Positions 8,829 to 17,440 of a stretch of DNA of 64,000 bases are shown in pieces (positions within the stretch are counted from its first letter, which is position 1; each line of letters starts with the position of its first letter). The stretch lies in the NCBI RefSeq assembly GCF_002005225.1, contig NZ_CP019724.1, forward strand, positions 558,001 through 622,000, read 5' to 3'. The translations under genes and the position numbers were made by a program. The notes beneath the pieces are model-generated. The model was not told where the DNA came from and did not search any database. It was given only the letters and a program-made list of their open reading frames with translations. This stretch comes from Streptomyces pactum. GTDB lineage: Bacteria > Actinomycetota > Actinomycetes > Streptomycetales > Streptomycetaceae.

Positions 8829-10493
8829 GTGACCGCAGCTCAGGCGCCCGCCGACGCGCCTCCCACCGCCATGGACCGACGGCAGATACTCCAGGCCATG
8901 TCCGGCCTGATGGCCGGCATGTTCGTCGCCATCCTGGCGGGCACCGTCGTGTCCAACGCGCTGCCGACGATCATCGCCGACCTGGGGGCCAGCCAGTCCT
9001 CGTACACCTGGGTCGTCACCGCCGAGCTGCTGGCCATGACCGCGACGGTGCCCCTGTGGGGCAAGCTGTCCGACCTGTTCAACAAGAAGCTGCTGCTCCA
9101 GCTCTCCCTGCTGATGTTCGTGGTCGGTTCGCTGCTGGCGGGCTTCTCCCACGACACGACCCTGCTGATCTTCAGCCGGGTCGTGCAGGGCATCGGCGCG
9201 GGCGGGCTCACCGCGCTCGCGCAGGTCGTCATGGCCGCCGTGATCCCGCCCCGGGAACTGGGCAAGTACTCCGGCATCTTCGGTGCCGTGTTCGCCGTCG
9301 GCACCGTGGCCGGACCGCTGATCGGCGGTGTGCTGGTGGACACCGACTGGCTGGGCTGGCGCTGGTGCTTCTTCATCGGCGTGCCGTTCGCCCTGCTGGC
9401 CATCTTCCTGTTGCAGCGCACGCTGAAGCTGCCCACCGTCAAGCGTCAGGTGAAGATCGACTGGCTCGGCGCCTTCCTGATCGTCGCCGGTGTCTGCGCG
9501 CTGCTCATCTGGGTCTCGCTGGCCGGCAACCAGTTCGACTGGGCGTCCTGGCAGACCGGCGCGCTCGTGATCGGCGGTGTGCTGCTGCTGGGCCTGGCGG
9601 TCTTCGTCGAGGCGCGTACCGCCGAGCCGGTGATCCCGCTCGACATCTTCAGGAACCGCACGGTCACCCTCACCACGGTGGCCAGCCTCCTGGTCGGTGT
9701 CGCCATGTTCGGCGGAACCGTCTTCCTCTCGCAGTACTTCCAGGTGTCCCTGGGCAAGTCGCCGACCGTCGCCGGTCTGATGAGCCTGCCGATGATCCTG
9801 GGTCTGCTGGTGTCGTCCACCGTCGCCGGACAGCTCATCAGCCGGACCGGCAAGTGGAAGGGCTACCTGGTGGCCGGCGCGGTCACCATGACCGCCGGCC
9901 TCGCGCTGCTCTCCCTGATCGACGCGGACACGCCCTTCGGACTGCTCAGCCTCTACATGGCCGTCCTCGGCGTCGGCGTCGGCATGCTGATGCAGAACCT
10001 GGTGCTCGCCGCGCAGAACGACGTCCCCGCCGCCGAGCTGGGCGCCGCGACCTCGGTGCTGTCCTTCTTCCGCAGCATGGGCGGCACGATCGGCACCAGC
10101 GTCCTCGGCGCCGTCCTCGCCAACCGGGTCGCGAGCGAGATGACCGAGGGACTGGAGAAGGCGGGCGTCGCCGGCGGCGCGGAGGGCGGCTCGGGCGGCG
10201 GTGAGGGCAGCGTCCCGGACATGAGCACGCTGCCCGCCCCGATGCGGGAGATCGTGGAGCACGCCTACGGTGTCGCCACCGCCGACCTGTTCCTCGTCGC
10301 CACCCCGTTCGCGCTGCTCGCACTGGTCGCCGTGGTCTTCATCAAGGAGAAGCCGCTGAAGACCACCAGCGGCATGGAGCGCCTGGCCGAGGAAGCCGGC
10401 GAGGCCGCCCGCGCCACGGCCGCCGTCCCGGCGCAGCGCTCCGGTGACGCACCGTCGAAGGTGGACAGCGGACCGGCGTCCCCGGTCGGCTGA
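8829..10493 (+). CDS. MFS exporter, DHA2 (EmrB/QacA) type, 14 TM
   Basis: The 554-aa protein has the 14-helix DHA2 plan. Visible family motifs include LSDLFNKK (motif A region), RVVQGIGAGG (motif B) and GAVFAVGTVAGPLIGG (motif C, the antiporter signature). A Gly/Glu-rich loop (about 440-460) precedes the last two helices. GTG start at 8829 has GAAAGAG eight bases upstream. It probably exports a toxic or antibiotic-like compound by proton antiport, under the TetR protein encoded just before it. A hairpin terminator follows. Confidence 0.9.
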   Translation: MTAAQAPADAPPTAMDRRQILQAMSGLMAGMFVAILAGTVVSNALPTIIADLGASQSSYTWVVTAELLAMTATVPLWGKLSDLFNKKLLLQLSLLMFVVGSLLAGFSHDTTLLIFSRVVQGIGAGGLTALAQVVMAAVIPPRELGKYSGIFGAVFAVGTVAGPLIGGVLVDTDWLGWRWCFFIGVPFALLAIFLLQRTLKLPTVKRQVKIDWLGAFLIVAGVCALLIWVSLAGNQFDWASWQTGALVIGGVLLLGLAVFVEARTAEPVIPLDIFRNRTVTLTTVASLLVGVAMFGGTVFLSQYFQVSLGKSPTVAGLMSLPMILGLLVSSTVAGQLISRTGKWKGYLVAGAVTMTAGLALLSLIDADTPFGLLSLYMAVLGVGVGMLMQNLVLAAQNDVPAAELGAATSVLSFFRSMGGTIGTSVLGAVLANRVASEMTEGLEKAGVAGGAEGGSGGGEGSVPDMSTLPAPMREIVEHAYGVATADLFLVATPFALLALVAVVFIKEKPLKTTSGMERLAEEAGEAARATAAVPAQRSGDAPSKVDSGPASPVG

Positions 10494-10521
10494 GCCCTCG
10501 GCTCGCGCGCGTCACGACCCG

Positions 10522-10554
10522 GTCGGGGCCGCCCACCGTGTGTGCGGCCCCGAC
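10522..10554 (+). terminator. hairpin terminator after the MFS gene
   Basis: GTCGGGGCCGC (10522-10532) and GCGGCCCCGAC (10544-10554) form an 11-bp stem with an 11-base loop, about 30 bases after the MFS stop codon. Confidence 0.75.
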
Positions 10555-10608
10555 GGGTTCAGGCAAAGCGGTAGACGACCCACGTCTGCTCGGCCACGCT
10601 GATCCGTT

Positions 10609-11511
10609 ATGTCGGAAGATGCTGCGGACGGTGCCCGTCCGCGTTGGCTGGCCAAGCTCCTCAAGATCGACAGCAACGACAAGGTCGACCGCGTTCTGGT
10701 CACGACGCTCGCTGTCGTGACCACCCTTGGGGCAAGCGGTGGTCTCGTCAACCTTGCGGACCTCGAACCCGATACAGGGCCCTACGAAGCGGCCGCCGTC
10801 GCCTCCATGCTCACCGTGGCGACAATAGGCACGCTGTTCTGGAAGTTCACCGCTCCTCGCGAGAGTGCGGAGCAGGTGAGCCGCCGACGAGTCCGCGATG
10901 CCGAGCGGAATTTCGAAGAGGCATTGCGTGCCGGGCAGGCAACAGTGGACCCGGAAACGCCTGCTGGGCCTTTCGGCCCTCTCGACCGACGGGAAGCCGG
11001 AGCAGATGCGTCCCCGCCGGCGACGGTGGACCCGAGCCCTCGCGCCGGCGGCCTGGCGCTACCAGAGCTATGGACGCTGACTCACACTCGCCTGGACGCC
11101 TACCACGAGATCGCCCTCGCCCAAGCGCGGCGATCATTCCGCAACGCTCAAGTGGCGATGGGCCTCGGATTCGCATTACTGCTCGCCTTCGTGTTCGTCG
11201 CACTGAATGCCAGCACCACGGCCGGTGCGGTCGTCGCAGGCGGACTCGGTGCCGTCTCAGCAGCACTGGCCGGATATGTGAGCCGCACGTTCGTCGTGTC
11301 ACAAACCGCTTCGGCAGCCCACTTACGCGCATACTTCGATCAGCCGCTCGAGTTCGCCAGGTACCTGGCCGCTGAGCGGATCATCATGGACTGCGGACTG
11401 GACCAGGCCCAGCGGACGGAGGTGCTCACGTCCTTGGTTCAGGCGATGGTCGCGCCGCCGGCAGCCCCGGATCCTGCCGGTCAAGTAGGTGCTCGCGGCA
11501 TTCCTCAGTGA
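10609..11511 (+). CDS. membrane protein with TRADD-N-associated-type core
   Basis: This 300-aa protein has two predicted helices near 29-50 and 60-78, a loop rich in Pro and Ala (about 105-150), and a second helix pair near 181-230. The segment LTHTRLDAYHEIALAQARRS followed by two helices resembles the TRADD-N-associated membrane domain found in bacterial conflict and NLR-type proteins. The C-terminal helix region (ARYLAAERIIMDCGLD) also fits that family. Its coding DNA uses more A/T-ending codons than its neighbours, which suggests acquisition by transfer. It stands alone, with a terminator before it and a convergent gene after it. A defence role is inference; no effector domain is visible. 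Confidence 0.65.
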   Translation: MSEDAADGARPRWLAKLLKIDSNDKVDRVLVTTLAVVTTLGASGGLVNLADLEPDTGPYEAAAVASMLTVATIGTLFWKFTAPRESAEQVSRRRVRDAERNFEEALRAGQATVDPETPAGPFGPLDRREAGADASPPATVDPSPRAGGLALPELWTLTHTRLDAYHEIALAQARRSFRNAQVAMGLGFALLLAFVFVALNASTTAGAVVAGGLGAVSAALAGYVSRTFVVSQTASAAHLRAYFDQPLEFARYLAAERIIMDCGLDQAQRTEVLTSLVQAMVAPPAAPDPAGQVGARGIPQ

Positions 11512-11595
11512 TTCACCGGCGAACGTCCTTCAGAGCCAAGCCGCGATCCGGAACAGAACACAACTCAAGTGGCGACGGAAGAACTCGATACCGGC

Positions 11596-11898
11596 TCACT
11601 GGGTAGTGACGGGGTGCCAGGGCGCGTCGGCTCGAGTGGGCAGGGCGTCGGAGGCCAGCCGGAGTGCGAAGACTGGTCGGTTGCCGGGGACCGGGCCGAG
11701 GTAGTGGTGTCCGGTCATGTGGCACCAGGCGGGCAGATCGAGCGGGGCCGCCGGGTCGGTGGCGATGACGTGGACGACGGTGCCCGGCACGGCGTCGTCG
11801 ATCTCCTTGCGCAGGCGCAGCAGGAGGGTGACGCAGAGCAGGCCGGTGCCGTCGACGGTGATGTCCGGCGTGGGGGTGTCGGGGTTCATGGTGCTCAT
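11596..11898 (-). CDS. TusA/SirA-like sulfur-carrier protein
   Basis: A 100-aa protein of the TusA fold: a TVDGTGLLCVTLLLRLRKEI helix then VVHVIATDPAAPLDLPAWC. The conserved TusA cysteine is kept in GLLC, but the usual CPxP motif has become CVTL. Such proteins pass sulfane sulfur as a protein persulfide between rhodaneses, desulfurases and acceptor enzymes. The ATG overlaps the stop of the upstream MFS gene by four bases. It is the last gene of a five-gene minus-strand run with a cysteine desulfurase, a likely sulfur donor. A start at 11889 is also possible. Confidence 0.75.
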   Translation of the reverse strand: MSTMNPDTPTPDITVDGTGLLCVTLLLRLRKEIDDAVPGTVVHVIATDPAAPLDLPAWCHMTGHHYLGPVPGNRPVFALRLASDALPTRADAPWHPVTTQ

Positions 11899-13160
11899 CG
11901 GCGGTAGGCGGTGGCGACAACGGCGGGCAGGAGAGCGAGGGAGAGGATGCCGCCGGTGAGGGCAAGGGCGGGGTAGCCGGTGGCGGCGACCATGATGCCG
12001 GAGGCCATGCCGCCGGTGGCGCCGGCGATGGCGATGGAGACGTCGATCAGGCCCTGGGTCTTGGCTCGGGTGGCCAGCGGCACGGTGTCCGTGATGATCG
12101 CGGTGCCGGAAACCAGGCCGAAGTTCCAGCCGAGCCCCAGCAGGGCCAGGGCGAGTGCGAGGAGGGCGACGGAGTCGCCCGGCGCGAGCGCGGCGAGGAC
12201 GCCGGCGGCCAGCAGGGTCATGCCGGAGGCGGCCGCGACTTCGATGCGGCCGTAGCGGTCGACGAGCCAGCCTGTCAGAGGTGAGGGCAGGTACATGGCG
12301 CCGATGTGGATGGCGATGACGAGGCCGGATGCGGCGGTGCCGTGGCCGTGGTCGTGCATGTGCACCGGCGTCATCGTCATGATCGCGACCATGACGAGCT
12401 GGGTGAGGACCATGACCAGGGCGCCCAGAACTACGCCTCCGCGGCCCTCGCTCGGGTCGGCGACGGCCGCGGTGGTCGTGCCGGTGGTGGCTTCGGTGTC
12501 CTTGGTCTCGGCAACGGTGCGGGCCAGGAGCAGCGGGTCGGGGCGTAGCCAGAGGGCGAGGACGAGGGCGGCTAGCGCATAGGCGGCGCCGGAAAGGATG
12601 AAGAGCCCGGCGAGGTGGGGGATGCCGAGGGCTTCGGCGAAGGTGCCGGTGGGGGCGGCGAGGTTGGGGCCGGCTACACCGCCCACAGTGGTGGCGACCA
12701 GGACGGTGGAAACGGCGCGGGCGCGGTGTCCGGGTGCGGCGAGGTCGGCTCCGGCGTAGCGGGCCTGGAGGTTGGTTGCGGTGCCGGCACCGTAGACGAA
12801 CAGGGCGGTGAACAGCAGGACGGGGTTGTCCAGGATCGCGGCGGTGATGACACCGGCCGAGCCGATGGCGCCGGTGAGGTAGCCGGTAGCGAGGCCGGGA
12901 CGGCGGCCACGGGCCTGGGAGATGCGGCCGACGACCACGGCGGCGAGGGCGGATCCGGCGGTGAACAGGGCGCTGGGCAGTCCGGCGAGGCTGGTGGAGC
13001 CGAGCATGTCCTGAGCGAGGAGGGCGCCGACGGTGACGCCTGCGGCGAGGCCCGCTCCGCTGAGGACCTGGGAGGCGACCAGGACGCGCAGGATGCGGTG
13101 CTGGGCCTGGACGGGGTCGGATATGTGGGCCGCCGTGCCGGCGGATGGGGAGCTGGTCAT
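11895..13160 (-). CDS. MFS transporter of the sulfur island, His-rich loop
   Basis: The 421-aa protein has 12 predicted helices and MFS text such as VVGRISQARGRRPG (motif A). Near residue 264 it has HMHDHGHG, a histidine cluster that might bind a metal ion. The nearest known types are drug- or metabolite-exporting MFS proteins; the substrate is not readable. Start ATG at 13160 has GAAAGAGA just upstream; a TTG at 13172 is less likely. It overlaps the TusA-like gene and follows the PLP-enzyme gene by 82 bases, so the cargo may be a sulfur compound. Confidence 0.8.
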   Translation of the reverse strand: MTSSPSAGTAAHISDPVQAQHRILRVLVASQVLSGAGLAAGVTVGALLAQDMLGSTSLAGLPSALFTAGSALAAVVVGRISQARGRRPGLATGYLTGAIGSAGVITAAILDNPVLLFTALFVYGAGTATNLQARYAGADLAAPGHRARAVSTVLVATTVGGVAGPNLAAPTGTFAEALGIPHLAGLFILSGAAYALAALVLALWLRPDPLLLARTVAETKDTEATTGTTTAAVADPSEGRGGVVLGALVMVLTQLVMVAIMTMTPVHMHDHGHGTAASGLVIAIHIGAMYLPSPLTGWLVDRYGRIEVAAASGMTLLAAGVLAALAPGDSVALLALALALLGLGWNFGLVSGTAIITDTVPLATRAKTQGLIDVSIAIAGATGGMASGIMVAATGYPALALTGGILSLALLPAVVATAYRR

Positions 13161-13242
13161 GGTCTCTTTCAACAGTGGTGCAGGCGTGCTGCACCGGCCC
13201 GGTCCGGCAGGGCGGCGGGCCGGTGCACGCGGGGCTGGTGCG

Positions 13243-14427
13243 TCAGTCGGCGTCCAGGGCCTGGGCGAGGTCGGCGATCAGGTCGTCGGCGTCTTCGAGG
13301 CCGACGGACAGTCGGATCATGCTGTCGGCGATGCCCCGCTTGGCGCGCTCGGCCGGGTCCATGCCGTGGTGGGTGGTGGTGATGGGCTGGGTGACCAGGG
13401 ACTCGACTCCGCCGAGGCTGGGCGCGATGGCGAACAGGAGCAACCGGTCCACCACCGCGGCGGTCTGGTCGGCGTCCGCGTTGAGGACGGCGCTGAGCAT
13501 GCCGCCTCCGCCTCGCATCTGCGCGTCCACGATGCGTTTCTGTTCGCCGGTGGCCAGGCCCGGGTAGTGGGACCGGGCGACACGGGGGTGCGTGTGGAGG
13601 AAGGCGGCGACGGCCGCGGCGGCGTCGTTCTGTGCGCGGACCCGGACGGGAAGGGAGCGCAGGGAACGGGCGAGGAGGAAGGCGGTTTCGGGGGCGATGA
13701 CCTGGCCGAGGTTCTTGCGCCACATCGCGACCGGGGCCAGCAGTTCCGCGGGGCCGATGAGGGCGCCGGCGGTCAGGTCGGAGTGCCCGCCGAGGTACTT
13801 GGTCGCGGAGTGCACGACCAGGTCCGCACCATGCTGGAGAGGGTTCTGGTTGACCGGGGTGGCGAAGGTGTTGTCCACCACCGTCAGCGCGCCGGCCGCG
13901 CGGGCCTGGGCGGAGATGGCGGCGATGTCGAAGACGGTCAGGGTGGGGTTGGCCGGGGTTTCGAAGAACACGACCCGCGTCCGGCCGGTCAGCACCTGCG
14001 GCAGCCGGCCGACCTCGTCGGCGCGCAGGAACGTGGTCGTGATGCCGACCTGTGGCAGGTTGTCGCCGAGGAGTTCGAACGTTCCGCCGTAGACCTCGCC
14101 GATACACACGATGTGGCCGCCGGTCCGGCAGTGGGCGAGGAAAGTGGCGGCTTCGGCGGCCATCCCGGACGAGAATGCCAGGGCCTGCTCGCCGCCTTCG
14201 AGGTCGGCGAGTTTGGCCTCGGTCGCACGGATGGTGGGGTTGAGGCCGTAGCGGGTGTAGAGGTTGCCGGTCTTGCGCCCTTCGACGACGTCGAGGAGGT
14301 CGGCGGTGGAGTCGAACGCGAACGTGGAGTGGTTGTAGAGCGGGGTGTGGACGGCGCCTTCGGCGTCGCGGCGCTCGCCGGCGTGGACACTGCGGGTGGA
14401 CAGTCCGTACGCGGTCGTCTCGGTCAT
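13243..14427 (-). CDS. Cys/Met-metabolism PLP enzyme (gamma-synthase/lyase type)
   Basis: A 394-aa fold-type-I PLP enzyme. The internal aldimine lysine sits in SATKYLGGHSD, the substrate site in NLYTRYGLNPT, and the PLP phosphate loop in FSSGMAAEA. The length and motifs fit cystathionine gamma-synthase, cystathionine gamma-lyase and methionine gamma-lyase, which cannot be separated by eye. In this setting a lyase that frees sulfide or persulfide from cysteine, cystine or methionine would feed the island. It lies between the cysteine desulfurase gene and the MFS gene on the same strand. Confidence 0.87.
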   Translation of the reverse strand: MTETTAYGLSTRSVHAGERRDAEGAVHTPLYNHSTFAFDSTADLLDVVEGRKTGNLYTRYGLNPTIRATEAKLADLEGGEQALAFSSGMAAEAATFLAHCRTGGHIVCIGEVYGGTFELLGDNLPQVGITTTFLRADEVGRLPQVLTGRTRVVFFETPANPTLTVFDIAAISAQARAAGALTVVDNTFATPVNQNPLQHGADLVVHSATKYLGGHSDLTAGALIGPAELLAPVAMWRKNLGQVIAPETAFLLARSLRSLPVRVRAQNDAAAAVAAFLHTHPRVARSHYPGLATGEQKRIVDAQMRGGGGMLSAVLNADADQTAAVVDRLLLFAIAPSLGGVESLVTQPITTTHHGMDPAERAKRGIADSMIRLSVGLEDADDLIADLAQALDAD

Positions 14428-14459
14428 GCCTCTCCTGCTGATCGACGGTTTCTGCGGTC

Positions 14460-15650
14460 CTAACCGGTCAGCTCGGTCACTTCGTGGGCAGCCGCAACGA
14501 GAGCTGATGCCGCTGTCTCGATGTCCTCGTGTCTGGTCCAGCGGCCCAGGGAGAGCCGCAGTGCGCCGAGCGCGCGGGCCGGCGCGAGGCCCATGGCGGT
14601 CAGCACCGGCGAGGGGGTGTGGGTGCCGCTGTGGCAGGCCGATCCGGTCGAGGCGGCGATCTGGTGGCAGGCGGCGAGGAGTTCGTGACCGAGGACGCCA
14701 TCGACGCTGACGTTCAGGGTGTTCGGCAGACGGTGCGCGTCGGGACCATTGAGGTGCATGCGGCCAGGCAGGGCAGCCGTCAGCCGTTGGTGGAGGTCGT
14801 CGCGCAGGGCCGCGATGCGGGCCGGGGCGCCGGAGGCCAGTTCGGCAGCCGCGATCTGGGCGGCGGTGCCGAGCGCGACGGCCAGGGCGACGTTCTCCGT
14901 GCCCGCCCGCAGGCCGCGCTCCTGCCCGCCCCCGTAGACGACCGGCTCCAGCCGTACCCCGTCGCGTACGAAGAGGGCGGCGGCGCCCTTGGGCGCGTAC
15001 ATCTTGTGCCCCACCGTTGTGAGCAGGTCCACGCCCAGCTCACGGACATTGATCGAAACCTTGCCCACCGCCTGGGCAGCGTCGCAGTGGAACAGCGACC
15101 CGCGCTCGTGAGCGAGCGCAGCGAGCTCCGCGATCGGCTGGAGAGCGCCGGTCTCGTTGTTCGCCGCCATCACCGACACCAGCACCGTGTCCTCGGTGAA
15201 CGCGCCGACCAGCGCCGCCGGGGAAAGGAGCCCCTCGCCGTCGACCGGCAGCACGGTCACCCGCGCGCCGTGCAGCCGCTCAAGGGCCCGGCACGTCTCC
15301 AGGACGGCAGGGTGCTCGGTGGCCTGGGTGATCACATGCGGGTGACGGCGGCCAGAGCCAAGGACCGCGCCCCGCAGGGCGAGCAGGTCGGCTTCGGACC
15401 CGGAGCCGGTGAACGCGACTTCGCCGGGCCGGGCACCGATCAGGTCTGCGACCTGGGCGCGGGCTTCGGCGAGAGCCCGTCGAGGCTCCTGGGAGAACGG
15501 GTGGCTGCTGGAGGGGTTGCCGAAGAAGTCGGCCAGGTACGGGAGCATCGCCTCGGCGACGCGCGGGTCGACCGGGGTGGTGGCGTTGTAGTCCAGGTAC
15601 ACCGGGCCGTCGGCCAGCCCCGGATGAACGTCTGGCGTCCCGGCGATCAC
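14460..15650 (-). CDS. cysteine desulfurase (IscS/NifS type)
   Basis: This 396-aa PLP enzyme starts with the family hallmark VYLDYNATTPVDPRVAEAM. The PLP lysine lies in VGHKMYAPKG, and the catalytic cysteine lies in the loop TGSACHSGTHTPS. It removes sulfur from cysteine to give an enzyme persulfide. The GTG start at 15650 overlaps the stop of the ArsR-rhodanese gene (GTGA), so it is translated under that regulator. It probably serves the TusA-like carrier rather than general Fe-S assembly, since no isc or suf genes are nearby. A relic of a related gene lies at 29252. Confidence 0.9.
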   Translation of the reverse strand: MIAGTPDVHPGLADGPVYLDYNATTPVDPRVAEAMLPYLADFFGNPSSSHPFSQEPRRALAEARAQVADLIGARPGEVAFTGSGSEADLLALRGAVLGSGRRHPHVITQATEHPAVLETCRALERLHGARVTVLPVDGEGLLSPAALVGAFTEDTVLVSVMAANNETGALQPIAELAALAHERGSLFHCDAAQAVGKVSINVRELGVDLLTTVGHKMYAPKGAAALFVRDGVRLEPVVYGGGQERGLRAGTENVALAVALGTAAQIAAAELASGAPARIAALRDDLHQRLTAALPGRMHLNGPDAHRLPNTLNVSVDGVLGHELLAACHQIAASTGSACHSGTHTPSPVLTAMGLAPARALGALRLSLGRWTRHEDIETAASALVAAAHEVTELTG

Positions 15651-16312
15651 ACGAGCTCCCCGGCGTCGACGGGCATGTCGGACAAGCGCCACTCGAGCAT
15701 GCCGTCGTTCATGCGCAGCGCGCGTCGTCCACGGTCTGTCAGCAGCCGAACGGCGTCGTAGGCGAGTGCGCAGTACTCGCCGCGGCAGTAGACGACGATC
15801 TCCACGTGCTCGGGCAGTTCGTCGATCCGATGGGCCAGCTCCGCTACCGGGATGGAGAGAGCACCGGGGATGTGCCCGGCGAGATATTCCTCCATCGGCC
15901 GCACATCCAGCACTACTGCCGCACCGGACCGGACACGGGCCGCCAGCTCTTCGCGGTTGATCTCCTGTGCGCCGTCTTCCCCGAGGTAGGCGTCGCGGGC
16001 TGCGGGAACGGACGACTGGTGCGTCTCGGCCACCTTGCGCAGCAGCGCGAACAGTTGGGCGACGTCGTCGCCGGCGAGCCGGTAGTGGATTCGCACGCCT
16101 TCACGGCGAGTGGCGACGAACCCGGCCCGCTTGAGGGTCTGCAGGTGGGCCGATGCCGTGGTCAGATTCAGGCCGGCTGCTTTCGCGAGCGCGTCCACAG
16201 TGCGCTCGCCCTGGGCTAGGAGATCGAGCAGTTCCAGCCTCTTTCCACTGGCCAGTGCTTTGCCGCTGACCGCGAACGCGTCGTAAAGCCGCGCCCTGGT
16301 GTTCTCCGCCAC
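15647..16312 (-). CDS. ArsR-rhodanese fusion regulator, copy 1
   Basis: About 221 aa. Residues 8-80 form an ArsR winged helix (GKRLELLDLLAQGERTVDAL, recognition helix LTTASAHLQTLKR). Residues 120-220 form a rhodanese domain with active-site loop CRGEYC (Cys176, Cys181). The DNA-binding half has no cysteine, so sulfur sensing most likely occurs in the rhodanese loop. The start is uncertain between GTG 16315 and GTG 16312; GGAGGA lies just before both. A 9+9-bp inverted repeat covers this ribosome-binding site and is a likely operator. It heads the minus-strand operon with cysteine desulfurase, the PLP enzyme, MFS and TusA-like genes. Confidence 0.85.
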   Translation of the reverse strand: MAENTRARLYDAFAVSGKALASGKRLELLDLLAQGERTVDALAKAAGLNLTTASAHLQTLKRAGFVATRREGVRIHYRLAGDDVAQLFALLRKVAETHQSSVPAARDAYLGEDGAQEINREELAARVRSGAAVVLDVRPMEEYLAGHIPGALSIPVAELAHRIDELPEHVEIVVYCRGEYCALAYDAVRLLTDRGRRALRMNDGMLEWRLSDMPVDAGELV

Positions 16313-16315
16313 CAC

Positions 16316-16337
16316 TCCTCCATGATTCCATGGAGGA
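16316..16337. promoter_or_regulatory. inverted repeat at ArsR-rhodanese 1 start
   Basis: TCCTCCATG (16316-16324) and CATGGAGGA (16329-16337) are perfect 9-bp arms around ATTC. The repeat includes the Shine-Dalgarno sequence of the minus-strand regulator gene. It may be the operator for that regulator, an RNA hairpin that hides the ribosome-binding site, or both. It does not resemble the 18-bp sites at 16684 and 20237. Confidence 0.6.
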
Positions 16338-16683
16338 ATGTAGCTTATGGCGAGCGCTCCGGCCACCTTCCCTGCGGCGCGGTTTCGCCCCGGCCTGCTC
16401 ACTGGCGGCCCAAGTGCGCGACCCGCGACGACGACCGGTCACCGGACCGGGTCACCATGTCACCGGCACAGCGGCGAGTCCGCCCGTGAGCGTGTCCTGG
16501 CGGACAGTGAGGTCGACCGTCTCCACCGCGGAACCCGCGCGCACCCCGCCCGGGAGGAACGACACCCGAGTGACGGGCAAGATCCTTGTCTGCGTCTGCC
16601 CCGGCAGCCACCTGGGTCGATGCCGTGAGACGGCGGTAGAAGGCTGTACGGGTTGGCTGGAAGTCCTTGCCCGCGAGCATCTG
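16338..16683. other. divergent intergenic region with a possible gene relic
   Basis: This 346-base stretch separates the two divergently transcribed ArsR-rhodanese genes. On the minus strand, about 16462-16600 reads LPVTRVSFLPGGVRAGSAVE then TVDLTVRQDTLTGGL and ends at a stop. That text looks like the end of a real protein but has no start or recognisable family, so I treat it as a possible relic only. Confidence 0.3.
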
Positions 16684-16701
16684 TTCTAGATATCTTTAGA
16701 A
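16684..16701. promoter_or_regulatory. 18-bp operator of ArsR-rhodanese 2
   Basis: TTCTAGATATCTTTAGAA is an imperfect palindrome 25 bases before the ATG of the second ArsR-rhodanese gene. It matches a site before the DsrE gene (20237) at 15 of 18 positions, the expected pattern of one regulator acting on itself and on a target operon. Confidence 0.75.
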
Positions 16702-16726
16702 CATCCGAAGGGACCGGGGGTATGGC

Positions 16727-17395
16727 ATGTCGGAGCGAGAAGTGCGTGAGGGCCTGTTCGGCCAGCTCGCTCGCATCGGCAAGGCCATCAGCAACCCCAA
16801 GCGCATCGAACTGCTCGACATCCTGGGGCAGGGAGAGCGCTCGGTGGAGTCTCTCGCCACCGTCACGAATATGACGGTGGGCAACACCTCCAGCCATCTG
16901 CAGGTCCTGCGGGGGGCTCGCATGGTCGAGACCCGCAAGGTGGGCACGAAGGTCATCTACTCGCTCGCGGACGAGCGGGTGGCGTGTTTCGTGCGTGAAC
17001 TGTGGACGCTGGCAGACGCTCGCCTCGCTGAGGTGGAGCAGTTGATCCGTGAGTACCTGCAGGGCGAGGAGACGCTCGAGCGGGTCACCAAGGAAGAGCT
17101 CGTCGCCCGCTCGCTGAGCGGCGATGTGTTCATCATCGATGTGCGGCCGGCCGAGGAGTATGCGGCCGGGCACATCCCCGGAGCCACGTCGGTACCGTTC
17201 GACGAGTTGAGTGACCACCTGTCCCGGTTGCCTGCAGACCTGGATATCGTCGCGTACTGCCGTGGCCCGCACTGCGTCTTCGCTCCGAAGGCGGCGCAGA
17301 TACTCAGGCAGCACGGACTTCGGGCGATGGTGCTCGAGGACGGCATGCCGGAATGGCGTCAGGGGGGACTTCCTGTGAGCACTGTCAGCAGTTAA
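16727..17395 (+). CDS. ArsR-rhodanese fusion regulator, copy 2
   Basis: 222 aa. Residues 10-85 form an ArsR winged helix (NPKRIELLDILGQGERSVES, recognition helix VGNTSSHLQVLR). Residues 120-218 form a rhodanese domain with loop CRGPHC (Cys178, Cys183); the only other cysteine is Cys87. It is clearly related to copy 1 but diverged. ATG at 16727 follows GAAGGGACCGGGGG at a slightly long distance. It is the first gene of the plus-strand arm, and the shared 18-bp operators suggest that it represses itself and the DsrE/flavoprotein genes. Release by sulfane sulfur is inferred from the rhodanese domain. Confidence 0.85.
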   Translation: MSEREVREGLFGQLARIGKAISNPKRIELLDILGQGERSVESLATVTNMTVGNTSSHLQVLRGARMVETRKVGTKVIYSLADERVACFVRELWTLADARLAEVEQLIREYLQGEETLERVTKEELVARSLSGDVFIIDVRPAEEYAAGHIPGATSVPFDELSDHLSRLPADLDIVAYCRGPHCVFAPKAAQILRQHGLRAMVLEDGMPEWRQGGLPVSTVSS

Positions 17396-17440
17396 CCGAG
17401 TGGCCGCGGCAACCGCGGCGACGGACTTCAGCGTCATCTG

